Origin: Fimbriiglobus sp.
GTDB lineage: Bacteria > Planctomycetota > Planctomycetia > Gemmatales > Gemmataceae
DNA length: 35,807 nt
Direction: 5' to 3'
Assembly: GCA_025351325.1 (NCBI GenBank)
Contig: JANXWE010000275.1
Location: 1 to 35,807 of the forward strand
Below, piece by piece: positions 8,983 to 16,284 of this stretch. Position 1 is the stretch's first letter; each line of letters begins with the position of its first letter. The notes beneath the pieces are model-generated. The model ran no database searches. It was not told where the DNA came from and saw only the letters and a program-made list of their open reading frames with translations. The translations under genes were made by a program, and so were the position numbers.

Positions 8983-9480
8983 TTAGCCCGCGAATTGGTT
9001 CAACCATTGCCGCAGCAAATCTGCCAGCGCGTCTTGCTCCTTCATCGGCAATTTCGGTAGCGATGCGGCCGCTTCGTCGAAGCGTGTGGCCGTAGCCGCG
9101 TCGATCAACTTGCAACCCTTCGCGGTCAGTTCGACGACCACCCCACGCCGATCCGACTGGTCTTGCCGACGGACGACCCAACCTGCTGCTTCGAGCTTGT
9201 CGAGACGGTTGGTCATGCCGCCCGACGAGAGCATCACACTTTGAAGCAACTGCGATGGAGCCAGCGCTCCACGTGTGCCTTGCCGTCGCAATGTGGCCAG
9301 AATGTCGAACTGCCCCAGCGCCAGTCCGTGTTGTTCGAGTGCGGACTCCACCGAGCGTTCGAGGTGCTTGGCGAGCACGATCACACGGCCCACCAAACCC
9401 AGTGGACTGGGATCGAGATCTGGGCGGGCCGCGCTCCAGGCCGCGAGCAAGCCATCGACGGCATCGGGAGTCTGTTTCAT
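8983..9480 (-). CDS. MarR-family transcriptional regulator
   Basis: A 165-residue regulator. Residues about 30-150 form a MarR winged-helix domain: LGQFDILATLRRQG, the recognition-helix region LAPSQLLQSVMLSSGGMTNRLDKLEAAGWV, and the wing RRQDQSDRRGVVVELTAKG. It should bind DNA as a dimer at palindromes. It is transcribed divergently from ilvC across a 47-bp dyad containing two ATCTTG-N4-CAAGAT-type sites that overlap both promoters, so autoregulation and control of ilvC are likely. No Shine-Dalgarno sequence is visible. The predicted transcription start falls at or next to the ATG, so the mRNA may be leaderless. The ligand is unknown. Confidence 0.88.
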   Translation of the reverse strand: MKQTPDAVDGLLAAWSAARPDLDPSPLGLVGRVIVLAKHLERSVESALEQHGLALGQFDILATLRRQGTRGALAPSQLLQSVMLSSGGMTNRLDKLEAAGWVVRRQDQSDRRGVVVELTAKGCKLIDAATATRFDEAAASLPKLPMKEQDALADLLRQWLNQFAG

Positions 9481-9486
9481 TCCGGT

Positions 9487-9549
9487 AACCTAATGCGAAA
9501 GTATCTTGCTGTCAAGATTCTTGACGACAAGATACTTTCGCGGTATCCT
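9487..9549. promoter_or_regulatory. divergent marR/ilvC promoters with tandem MarR-type operators
   Basis: Toward ilvC: TTGACG (9521-9526), 17-bp spacer, TATCCT (9544-9549). Toward marR: TTGACA (9510-9515, complement), 17-bp spacer, TAGGTT (9487-9492, complement). A 47-bp dyad centred at 9518 spans 9495-9541. Its outer arms (9495-9508 and 9528-9541) are perfect over 14 bp, its inner arms (9511-9517 and 9519-9525) perfect over 7 bp, and only the two pairs between them mismatch. Read differently, it is two palindromes of the form (A)TCTTG-N4-CAAGA(T) centred 15 bp apart (9503-9518 and 9519-9532). Binding there would cover both -35 elements. Confidence 0.75.
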
Positions 9550-9583
9550 GATGGTGCCTGAACACATACCGAGGAACCGTCCG

Positions 9584-10639
9584 ATGAAAGAACTGCACCT
9601 AGGGAACAACCACGACACCGCCGTCGAGCGCGGCGACTACCCACCTGCGAAGGTCAAAGAAATCTTGAAGGACGAAATCGTCGCCGTGATCGGCTACGGT
9701 GTGCAGGGCCGTGGCCAGTCGTTGAACATGCGTGACAACGGCGTGACCGTGATCGTCGGCCAACGTCAGGGCGGCAAAGCCTACGACCTCTGCCTCGAAG
9801 ATGGCTGGGTCCCCGGCGAGACTCTCTTCGATCCCGAGACGGCCGCCGCCAAGGGCACCGTGATCCAGTACCTCCTGTCCGACGCCGGGCAGAAGGAAAT
9901 GTGGCCGAAGATCAAGCCGCACCTGACCGCTGGCAAAGCACTCTACTTCAGCCACGGCTTCAGCATCGTTTACAAAGACCAAACCAACGTGGTGCCGCCG
10001 ACGGATATCGACGTGATCCTCTGTGCCCCGAAAGGTTCGGGCACCACGGTGCGCCGGCTCTTCCTCGAAGGCCGCGGCATCAACAGCAGTTTCGCCATCC
10101 ACCAAGACGCGACCGGCAATGCCCGCGAGCGCTGTCTGGCCCTCGGCGTCGCCATCGGCTCGGGTTACTTGTTCGAGACGACTTTCCAAAAGGAAGTCTT
10201 CAGCGACCTCACCGGCGAGCGCGGCGTGCTCATGGGCGCGATCTACGGGTTGTGGTTGGCCCAGTACGAAGTGCTGCGGGAACATGGCCACAGCCCGAGT
10301 GAAGCGTTCAACGAAACGGTCGAAGAAGCGACGCAGAGCCTCTACCCGCTCATCGCGGAGAAGGGCATGGATTGGATGTACGCCAACTGCAGCACGACCG
10401 CCCAGCGCGGCGCGCTCGACTGGTTCGCCAAGTTCCGCGACGCATCGAAGCCGGTTTTCGAGAACCTGTACCACTCGGTGGAAACGGGCGAGGAGACCCG
10501 CCGGGTGCTGGAAGCGAACAGCCGGCCGGACTACCGCGAGCAGCTCGAAAAGGAGCTGAAAGCGATCTCGGAAAGCGAGATGTGGAAGGCCGGCGCGTGG
10601 GTGCGCTCGCTCCGCCCGGAACGTGCCGGCGATGAATGA
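9584..10639 (+). CDS. ilvC: ketol-acid reductoisomerase
   Basis: A 351-residue enzyme that converts acetolactate or acetohydroxybutyrate to the dihydroxy acid with NADPH in branched-chain amino acid synthesis. Visible motifs: nucleotide-binding GYGVQG (37-42) and VIVGQRQGG, catalytic-region His124 (FSHGFS), PKGSG around Lys150, and metal ligands Asp208/Glu212 in FSDLTGERGVL. The length fits the short class I form. The N-terminal sequence (GYGVQGRGQSLNMRDNG) resembles the fungal/Bacteroidetes-type branch more than the proteobacterial one. The ATG at 9584 has GAGGAA 7 nt upstream; the longer frame starting at 9506 lies inside the operator and is unlikely. It stands alone, without ilvB/N, under a promoter overlapped by MarR-type sites. 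Confidence 0.93.
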   Translation: MKELHLGNNHDTAVERGDYPPAKVKEILKDEIVAVIGYGVQGRGQSLNMRDNGVTVIVGQRQGGKAYDLCLEDGWVPGETLFDPETAAAKGTVIQYLLSDAGQKEMWPKIKPHLTAGKALYFSHGFSIVYKDQTNVVPPTDIDVILCAPKGSGTTVRRLFLEGRGINSSFAIHQDATGNARERCLALGVAIGSGYLFETTFQKEVFSDLTGERGVLMGAIYGLWLAQYEVLREHGHSPSEAFNETVEEATQSLYPLIAEKGMDWMYANCSTTAQRGALDWFAKFRDASKPVFENLYHSVETGEETRRVLEANSRPDYREQLEKELKAISESEMWKAGAWVRSLRPERAGDE

Positions 10640-10666
10640 TTCCAACTGACTCTGGTATGACATGAA

Positions 10667-10710
10667 TTAAAATAAATCAGTCTTAGTACAATAAGACTGA
10701 TTTAATTTAA
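10667..10710 (+). terminator. ilvC terminator
   Basis: An AT-rich hairpin with a perfect 12-bp core (10674-10685 and 10692-10703) and a 6-nt loop, extended by A/T pairs and followed by TTTAATTTAA. It lies about 35 bp after the ilvC stop. Confidence 0.7.
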
Positions 10711-11142
10711 TGCTCTGCCTCAATTCTGACGCTCATAAAAACGCTAGCAATTTGGCTTGATCAATTCGCAAAGGCACGTCGGCACACCAACCGAACAGCG
10801 CCCACAGATTTCGTTGGAAATTGTTTCCGGAGGGATGTCGGCGCCTAACTCCGGTGCGCACAACGGCGTTCCGGCGGCGGCCGCGCGGGTCAACTTGGGT
10901 TGCCCTCCAATCGCCGCTGTCAACCCCTTGACAGTGACCCATGACCGGCTCTATGATGATCGAGCACTGAATGAGCCGTTCCCAGTAAAGCACTCTTCCG
11001 TAGTGAGTCGATTTCTTCGGGCGGCCTGAATACCCAACACGCACATCGGCCCAAGTGCTGTCTGTGCCTTACGTTCTGTAAAATGCGATCCGTGCCACGG
11101 AATTGCATTTGCGTCGACTTTCCGAATCGGGAGGGTTTCGTG
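10711..11142. other. gene-poor stretch between ilvC and the next operon
   Basis: About 430 bp between the ilvC terminator and the start at 11143. Overlapping ORFs exist in several frames but none has an obvious family. The only stretch with coding-like texture is the short cysteine-rich minus-strand ORF listed separately. Remnants of a decayed gene are possible. Confidence 0.5.
10744..10923 (-). CDS. possible small cysteine-rich ORF (uncertain)
   Basis: A 59-residue frame starting at TTG, with GGGG immediately upstream but no good spacing. The C-terminal part contains LCAPELGADIPPE, ICGRC and TCLCELIKPNC, six Cys in about 40 residues, which resembles a small zinc-ribbon or a Cys-rich peptide. 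No recognised family. The rare start, poor RBS and short length make it doubtful; it could be the 3' remnant of a decayed gene. Confidence 0.2.
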   Translation of the reverse strand: MTAAIGGQPKLTRAAAAGTPLCAPELGADIPPETISNEICGRCSVGVPTCLCELIKPNC

Positions 11143-11544
11143 ATGCTGTCTGCCAAAAGTTTGCTTGAATTTGAAACACAATGGTTGCCCCATGTCACCG
11201 ACACAGGGTTGAATCGTCTGATCGACCTCATCGGATCCGGTAGTCCCTTGCTCATCCACGGTGCTTTTACGAAAGCTTGTGCCATGGGTTGCCTCGCGAC
11301 CCACATTGCTTGGCACCATCCGGTTACGAAGTTGCATAATGAAGAAGCCGGCGTGTTGTGGCTGACGCGAGTTGCCGGATTGAACCCAGCGACCTCGCAT
11401 GTGATCCTCGAATGGGATCGAGTCGGGGCGAGTGACTGGCACCTGCGGTCGCGTCTATTGGAAGCGTGTCGACAAGAGCGGGACGCGCGCAACGAAGAAC
11501 CGGTCGAACAATCCGAAGCGTTGTGCGAATTGCAAAGCTGTTAG
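11143..11544 (+). CDS. hypothetical protein, first gene of a three-gene unit
   Basis: A 133-residue protein, probably soluble and cytoplasmic. The ATG at 11143 has GGAGG 8 nt upstream; an extension to 11083 lacks an RBS. It contains a run of small and hydrophobic residues (GSGSPLLIHGAFTKACAMG), conspicuous His and Trp residues (ATHIAWHHP) and an acidic, polar C-terminus. I do not recognise the family. The next gene starts 10 bp after its stop, so it is likely co-transcribed with the methyltransferase and the MlaE-type permease. Confidence 0.65.
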   Translation: MLSAKSLLEFETQWLPHVTDTGLNRLIDLIGSGSPLLIHGAFTKACAMGCLATHIAWHHPVTKLHNEEAGVLWLTRVAGLNPATSHVILEWDRVGASDWHLRSRLLEACRQERDARNEEPVEQSEALCELQSC

Positions 11545-11554
11545 GAAACCGACG

Positions 11555-12217
11555 ATGTTGCCACGAGTCCTCGAACCCGAAGTGATGGACACCCCGGACG
11601 ACGCGACTGATTACGACAGCATGGATCACTCGGCCGTGAACCACCGATTCGCGGCCGATTTTCTTGCGCTCCGGTCGAATGACACCGGGTTGACACTCGA
11701 TGTCGGAACCGGAACCGCACAAATCCCCATTGAACTTTGCAAGCAATCGACGACGATCCAAATTGTCGCCATTGATCTCGCCGACGAAATGCTGAACCTC
11801 GCCCGGCGGAACGTGGAACGGGCCGGCTTCGCGCAGCGTATTCGCGTGGAGAAGGCCAACGGTCGAACCATGAAATACCCCGATGGTCACTACTCCGCCT
11901 TGGTGTCGAATAGCATCATCCACCACATACCCGAACCGGCCGAGTGCTTCGCGGAGATGGTGCGGGTCTGCACGACCGGCGGTCGCTTGTTCGTCCGCGA
12001 TCTTCTGCGGCCCGATACCGAAACGGAACTCCAGCAACTGGTGACGACCTACGCCGGCGACGCCAACCCCCATCAACGACAGTTATTCGCAGACTCACTC
12101 CATGCCGCGCTGACCGTTGCCGAAGTGCAGTCGATCATCGGCAGACTCAGCTTCGCACCGGAGACGGTAATCCAATCGAGCGACCGTCACTGGACGTGGT
12201 CGGCCATCAAGGGGTAA
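11555..12217 (+). CDS. class I SAM-dependent methyltransferase
   Basis: A 220-residue Rossmann-fold methyltransferase. Motif I is LDVGTGTAQIP (48-58). The acidic residue that binds the SAM ribose is in VAIDLADEML (Asp74). Later motifs are KANGRTMKYPDGHYSALVSNSIIHHI and a post-motif strand, GGRLFVRDLLRP. The pattern is closest to the UbiE/Methyltransf_25-type small-molecule methyltransferases; the substrate is unknown. The ATG at 11555 has AGGA 8 nt upstream, better than the in-frame upstream start. The permease gene starts 3 bp after its stop, suggesting translational coupling and possibly a role in lipid metabolism. Confidence 0.82.
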   Translation: MLPRVLEPEVMDTPDDATDYDSMDHSAVNHRFAADFLALRSNDTGLTLDVGTGTAQIPIELCKQSTTIQIVAIDLADEMLNLARRNVERAGFAQRIRVEKANGRTMKYPDGHYSALVSNSIIHHIPEPAECFAEMVRVCTTGGRLFVRDLLRPDTETELQQLVTTYAGDANPHQRQLFADSLHAALTVAEVQSIIGRLSFAPETVIQSSDRHWTWSAIKG

Positions 12218-12220
12218 GGC

Positions 12221-12985
12221 GTGGCCGCGTTCGATCTCTTCCGCAGCATCGGTGAATTCACTCACTTTGCCACCCTCGGGCTACGTGCCGCAGTCGCCTC
12301 GGTTCCGCACCCCGCCCGTTGGCTGCGGCCGTTTTATTCCGTCTTCATCGGTGGCATCCCGATGGCCATCGTGTTGGGCTTGGCACTCGGTGCGGTCATC
12401 TGGTTGCAGACGCGGGCGGTGCTGGAACAATTCCCCGGTGCGAACGATTTGCTACCGACCGTCCTCACAGCGGCTGTGTTGCTCGAACTCGCGCCGGTGG
12501 GGGCCGGGTTGATCGTGGCGGCACGTACGGGGGCCAGTTTAGGTGCGGAACTATCCGCGATGAAACTCGGGGAACAGATCGATGCGCTCGAATTGCTCGG
12601 TCAGTCGCCACGACGGGTCTTGGTCGGCCCACGGATCCTCGCCTGCATTTTGGCGGTGCCGCTGTTGCACGTGTTGGTCTCAATGCTGGCCATCGGAAGC
12701 AGCTTCGTCAGCGAAGCGGTCGCGGGCCATGGAAACTGGTTGAAGTACAGCGGGGCGGTCGAAGCCGAGCTATCCAACCGGTTGTGGGAAGTGCTGTTGG
12801 CAGCATTCAAGCCGGTGATCTTCGGGGCGTTGATCGGCGCGATGGGCTGTTGGGTCGGCCTGCGGGCCGACGGTGGTTCGGAAGGGGTCGGTCATGCTGC
12901 GACCGACAGCGTGGTGCGTTGTTCCCTGTTGGTTCTCGCCGCCGATGTGCTGCTCGTCGGCACGATCCGCAGTCTCCTCGCCTGA
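12221..12985 (+). CDS. mlaE: MlaE/YrbE-type ABC transporter permease
   Basis: A 254-residue polytopic membrane protein of the MlaE permease family (PF02405), which moves phospholipids between inner and outer membranes with an MlaF ATPase and an MlaD MCE-domain protein. Visible features are a cytoplasmic N-terminal amphipathic region, PFYSVFIGGIPMAIVLGLALGAVI, the signature region ELAPVGAGLIVAARTGASLGAELSAMKLGEQIDAL, and five or so hydrophobic helices. The GTG start at 12221 is placed by the 3-bp gap to the methyltransferase stop and the AAGGGG upstream. No ATPase, MCE or MlaB-like gene is adjacent, so its partners must be elsewhere. Confidence 0.85.
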   Translation: MAAFDLFRSIGEFTHFATLGLRAAVASVPHPARWLRPFYSVFIGGIPMAIVLGLALGAVIWLQTRAVLEQFPGANDLLPTVLTAAVLLELAPVGAGLIVAARTGASLGAELSAMKLGEQIDALELLGQSPRRVLVGPRILACILAVPLLHVLVSMLAIGSSFVSEAVAGHGNWLKYSGAVEAELSNRLWEVLLAAFKPVIFGALIGAMGCWVGLRADGGSEGVGHAATDSVVRCSLLVLAADVLLVGTIRSLLA

Positions 12986-13049
12986 TTCCAGGAAGGGGTG
13001 TGACAACGATTCTTGGAGTCTTTGCAAAAACCCAGAGGAACGCGGATGA

Positions 13050-13067
13050 GACCCGGGATCACGGGTC
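13050..13067 (+). terminator. weak hairpin after the permease gene
   Basis: GACCCG (13050-13055) and CGGGTC (13062-13067) can pair across a 6-nt loop about 65 bp after the permease stop. There is no U-run, so a factor-independent terminator role is uncertain. Confidence 0.3.
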
Positions 13068-13106
13068 AATCTGAGCTTCTGTGGCGAGGTAACCGATGAT
13101 ACTCAG

Positions 13107-13223
13107 GGTTAACCCGATGCGCAAGCAACGGAAACCACCGCTGACCTTCGACCCCATTCGGGAATTTCCTGTTGCAGTCGACCCGTCGTTCCGCACCGCC
13201 GATGCTTGCGCATCGGGTTAACC
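13107..13223. repeat. 117-bp element bounded by perfect 21-bp inverted repeats
   Basis: The arms at 13107-13127 and 13203-13223 are exact reverse complements over 21 bp (GGTTAACCCGATGCGCAAGC plus A). They enclose 75 bp with no coding sign. The right arm also holds a local hairpin (CCGATGC-TTGC-GCATCGG, 13199-13216). The layout recalls a small non-autonomous mobile element or a dispersed palindromic repeat. No target-site duplication was evident. Confidence 0.6.
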
Positions 13224-13263
13224 TGACCCGTGAGCAGAATAGTACGCCCGAGAGAGTCCTTCC

Positions 13264-13803
13264 ATGAATGATCCCAACCGAGTGATGTTTGCCGCAGTCG
13301 CGTTCGCGGCACGGGCGCATCGCCATCAACTTCGTAAAGACGGAACCACGCCGTACGTTTCGCACGCATTCCGGGTTTGCATGATCGTCCGGCACCTCTT
13401 CGGCATCCACGATCCCCATGTGCTCGCGGCCGCACTTCTGCACGACACCATCGAAGATACCGCCACCGATTACGACGACATCGCCGACGAATTTGGCACC
13501 GATGTGGCCGATTGGGTCTCGGCCCTGACCAAGGAGATGCGGTTGCCGGAACGCGAGCGCGAAGCGAACTACCACGCGGCCCTCTCGGCGGCACCGTGGC
13601 CCGTCTACGCCTGCAAACTCGCCGACATTTACGACAACCTCACCGACAGTGAAGCGCTGGATTCGGGTGCCCGCGTGAAGACCATCCGCCGCAGTGAAGC
13701 CTATTTGGCCATTTTGCAACCGGGAGTGTCAGCGGAAACGGAAGCGGCGTACTCTCTCACGGTGGCCCGTTTGGCGGAAGTGAAAGCGTTGCGGCCCGTA
13801 TAA
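13264..13803 (+). CDS. HD-domain small alarmone hydrolase-like protein (MESH1/SAH type)
   Basis: A 179-residue protein, essentially only an HD phosphohydrolase domain. It has the SpoT/MESH1 pattern: ARAHRHQLRKDGTTPYVSHAFRV (His34), ALLHDTIEDT (His60-Asp61, Glu64-Asp65), ALTKE, and the downstream KLADIYDN motif. In SpoT and MESH1 these residues bind Mn and remove the 3'-pyrophosphate of (p)ppGpp. There is no synthetase, TGS or ACT domain, so a stand-alone hydrolase of (p)ppGpp or a related nucleotide (NADPH has been reported for MESH1) is inferred. It stands alone between the inverted-repeat element and the CxxC gene pair. Confidence 0.83.
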   Translation: MNDPNRVMFAAVAFAARAHRHQLRKDGTTPYVSHAFRVCMIVRHLFGIHDPHVLAAALLHDTIEDTATDYDDIADEFGTDVADWVSALTKEMRLPEREREANYHAALSAAPWPVYACKLADIYDNLTDSEALDSGARVKTIRRSEAYLAILQPGVSAETEAAYSLTVARLAEVKALRPV

Positions 13804-13866
13804 TGTTCCTGCTAGGATCACCCACCCCGGATCATTCACCTTCGGCGTCACGAAGAGGGTTCACCG

Positions 13867-15108
13867 ATGTTCCTGCGTTCGCTCGGGTTCGCCCTTTTGG
13901 GACTCGTTCTCGTCGGCCTACCACCCGTTCAAGCTTGCCCGTTTTGCTCCACTCAGGGCCAGACGCTCTCGAGTGAAGTCGGCCAAGCCGACTTCATCGT
14001 GTTGGGGACGCTGAAGAACGCGAAGCGTGATCCGGACGATTTCACGAAGGGTTCGACCGATCTTGAAATCGTCACGGTCGTGAAGCCGCACGCGTACTTG
14101 AAGGGGAAGAAGACGATCGTGCTGCCGCGCTACGTGCCACTCGATGCCAAAGCCGGCGACGGGGAAAAGTTCCTCGTCTTTTGCAGCTTGTACAGCCCGA
14201 GTGGCGATGTCGGCATCGCCGCCATCGCGTCGAGCACGGTGATGGCCGATTCCAACCGGGCCACGCTCGACCCGTACCGGGGTGAGCAGATCAAAGGCAA
14301 AAGTGACCTTCCGGAATACCTCCAACAGGCCATCGTGGCCCGCGACCAAGACGCGACCGGCCGCCTGAAATTCTTCTTCAAATACCTCGACCACGCCGAG
14401 TTGGTCATCAACACCGACGCCTTCACGGAGTTCGGGAACTCCGAATACAAGGATGTTCGCAAGCTCGCCGAGACACTCCCGCCCGAGAAGTTGTTGAAGT
14501 GGCTCAAAGACCCGAACACCTCGGCGTCGCGTTTCGGCCTGTACGGGTTGATGTTCGGCCACTGCGGCAAAGCCGACGATGCCGGTGCGATTCAGGCACT
14601 CCTCGACGACCCCAAGAACGCTTTCAGCAGTGGGTTGGATGGACTGTTCGCTTGCTACATTTTGTTGAAGCCGAAAGAGGGTTGGGACTACCTCAAAACG
14701 ATCTTGAGTGATCCGAAGAAAGACTTTTCCACCCGGTACGCGGCGCTGAAAGTTCTGCGGTTCTTTTGGGACGAACGGAAGGATGTGGTGAAACAGGAAG
14801 ATCTCCTCGATGCCATGAAGATGCTCGTGGGTCAAGAAGAGATTGCCGACTTGCCCATCGAAGACTTGCGCAAGTGGGGCGCCTGGGATCAAACCGGGTT
14901 CGTCTTGCAAGAAGCGGCCAAACCGAGCCATAACAAGCAGATCGTCAAGCGGGCCGTCCTCCGGTTTGCCCTGGGTGCAGCCGAGGACGGGAAGAACGTG
15001 GCCGCGGCGGCTTACGTGGCGAATGCCCGCAAGGAAGACGCGGAGCGGGTGAAGTTCGTCGAAGAGATGCTCGCGGACGAGCGACCGAAGCCGCCTGCGA
15101 AGAAGTGA
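13867..15108 (+). CDS. secreted CPFC-motif protein (paralogue 1)
   Basis: A 413-residue protein with a signal peptide (residues 1-23, ending VQA). The predicted mature protein would begin with Cys24 in CPFCS. An N-terminal domain of about 120 residues (ADFIVLGTLKNAKR, KKTIVLPRYVP, KFLVFCSLY) looks beta-rich. The C-terminal part is helical, with HEAT-like segments such as TRYAALKVLRFFWDERKD and EDLRKWGAWDQT. The N-terminal Cys pattern followed by an ADxIVLG strand vaguely recalls NTR/TIMP-type OB folds; this is speculation. The tail is Lys/Pro-rich. It is followed 32 bp later by a paralogue, so the pair is probably one operon. I know of no assigned function. Confidence 0.75.
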   Translation: MFLRSLGFALLGLVLVGLPPVQACPFCSTQGQTLSSEVGQADFIVLGTLKNAKRDPDDFTKGSTDLEIVTVVKPHAYLKGKKTIVLPRYVPLDAKAGDGEKFLVFCSLYSPSGDVGIAAIASSTVMADSNRATLDPYRGEQIKGKSDLPEYLQQAIVARDQDATGRLKFFFKYLDHAELVINTDAFTEFGNSEYKDVRKLAETLPPEKLLKWLKDPNTSASRFGLYGLMFGHCGKADDAGAIQALLDDPKNAFSSGLDGLFACYILLKPKEGWDYLKTILSDPKKDFSTRYAALKVLRFFWDERKDVVKQEDLLDAMKMLVGQEEIADLPIEDLRKWGAWDQTGFVLQEAAKPSHNKQIVKRAVLRFALGAAEDGKNVAAAAYVANARKEDAERVKFVEEMLADERPKPPAKK

Positions 15109-15140
15109 ATTCTCGAATTGTTCCCCAAGGCAGGATGCCC

Positions 15141-16283
15141 ATGTTCAAGTTCATTTCCGCGCTGTGCCTTGCGTTCACAATCTCAAACCATTTGCAGGCT
15201 TGCTCGTTTTGTTCCGGCGGGCTGATCGACCGAGGCACCCTGCGCGAGCAGGCTCTCAAGGCCGATGCGATCGTGCTCGGGAGGCTCAAGAACGCGAAGC
15301 TCGGCGAGGACATCCGCACGGGAACCACCGAGTTCCATTTCGACGACATTGTGAAAAGCGGCCCGGAATTCAAAACCACCAAGATGATTGTGCTGCCGCG
15401 CTACATCCCGACGCCCGGTGGCCCGGCCGATTCGCAGTTGTTCCTCTTCGGCACCGTCGATGGCAAGCCGGACATCGTGGCCAGCGTACCCGGCTCTGCG
15501 GCGATTGCGGCGTACATCCGCAACGTCGTGAAGTTGAAAGATCAACCCGTGGCCGCACGGCTCGGATTCTTCTTCCTGCACCTCGACTCGACCGATTCCA
15601 CTATCGCTGCGGATGCGTTCACGGAGTTCGCCAAGGCAACCGATGCCGAGATTTTGTCGTCCAAGGCGAGATGGAAACCGGCCGTGCTCCGCCAGTTTTT
15701 AACAGACCCGAAAACGCCCGTGGAACGGCTCGGGGTCTACGCCATGCTCCTCGGGCTATGCGACGACCGCGAATCGGCACCGCTGTTGGCGAAGTCGCTG
15801 AGCGGTGCGCTTTCGGACCGCGTCGCCGCCAACTTGGGTGGCTTCCTCGCGGGCTATGTTCTGCTCGATGCCAAGGCCGGTTGGAAGTGCTTAGCTGAGA
15901 TCGTCCACGATGGCCAACGCCCATTCGAGCAGCGTCTTTCGGCCATCAATGCCATCCGCTATTTTCAGGCCAATCGTCCGGTGGAATCGAAGACCGAAGT
16001 GCTGGGCTGTTACCGCGAATTACTTTCGAATCCCGACTTCGCCGATGTAGCCCTCGACGATCTCCGCCGCTGGGGCTGGTGGGATCTCACGGCCGAAGTG
16101 CTGACGCAGTATGGTAAGCCGACGCACACCGCTCCGATCATCCGCAACGGCATTATCCGTTACGCGTTGACCTGCACCGATGCCGATTGCCGGAAGTTCG
16201 TGGGGACCTTGCGGACAACGGATGCCAAGCTGGTGGCCCGCGTCGAAGAGTCGCTGAAGCTGTTGGAACTCCCCAAGAAGTGA
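15141..16283 (+). CDS. secreted CSFC-motif protein (paralogue 2)
   Basis: A 380-residue paralogue of the preceding protein. It has a signal peptide ending LQA, then a mature N-terminus CSFCSGG, then the same blocks: ADAIVLGRLKNAKLG, TKMIVLPRYIP, AADAFTEFAKA, a helical repeat region, and DLRRWGWWDLTAEV. The ATG at 15141 gives MFKFISAL, aligned with the paralogue's MFLRSLGF, and has AGGA 5 nt upstream; the ATG at 15135 is also possible, and a GTG at 15105 overlapping the previous stop is less likely. The gene ends 1 bp before the stop of the convergent sbcD-like gene. Confidence 0.75.
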   Translation: MFKFISALCLAFTISNHLQACSFCSGGLIDRGTLREQALKADAIVLGRLKNAKLGEDIRTGTTEFHFDDIVKSGPEFKTTKMIVLPRYIPTPGGPADSQLFLFGTVDGKPDIVASVPGSAAIAAYIRNVVKLKDQPVAARLGFFFLHLDSTDSTIAADAFTEFAKATDAEILSSKARWKPAVLRQFLTDPKTPVERLGVYAMLLGLCDDRESAPLLAKSLSGALSDRVAANLGGFLAGYVLLDAKAGWKCLAEIVHDGQRPFEQRLSAINAIRYFQANRPVESKTEVLGCYRELLSNPDFADVALDDLRRWGWWDLTAEVLTQYGKPTHTAPIIRNGIIRYALTCTDADCRKFVGTLRTTDAKLVARVEESLKLLELPKK

Positions 16284-16284
16284 G

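Noticed and set aside
9599-10663. 354-codon minus-strand ORF opposite ilvC
   Set aside because: ilvC is unmistakable on the plus strand; the antisense product has no family features.
10733-11044. Possible transposase remnant in the gap after ilvC
   Set aside because: No DDE, HTH or terminal inverted-repeat features were found in any frame.
11324-12076. 250-codon minus-strand ORF opposite the methyltransferase
   Set aside because: Its frame mirrors the plus-strand methyltransferase motifs and has no RBS or family pattern.
13918-14931. 337-codon minus-strand ORF opposite the CPFC protein gene
   Set aside because: Shadow of a gene with a signal peptide and a close downstream paralogue.
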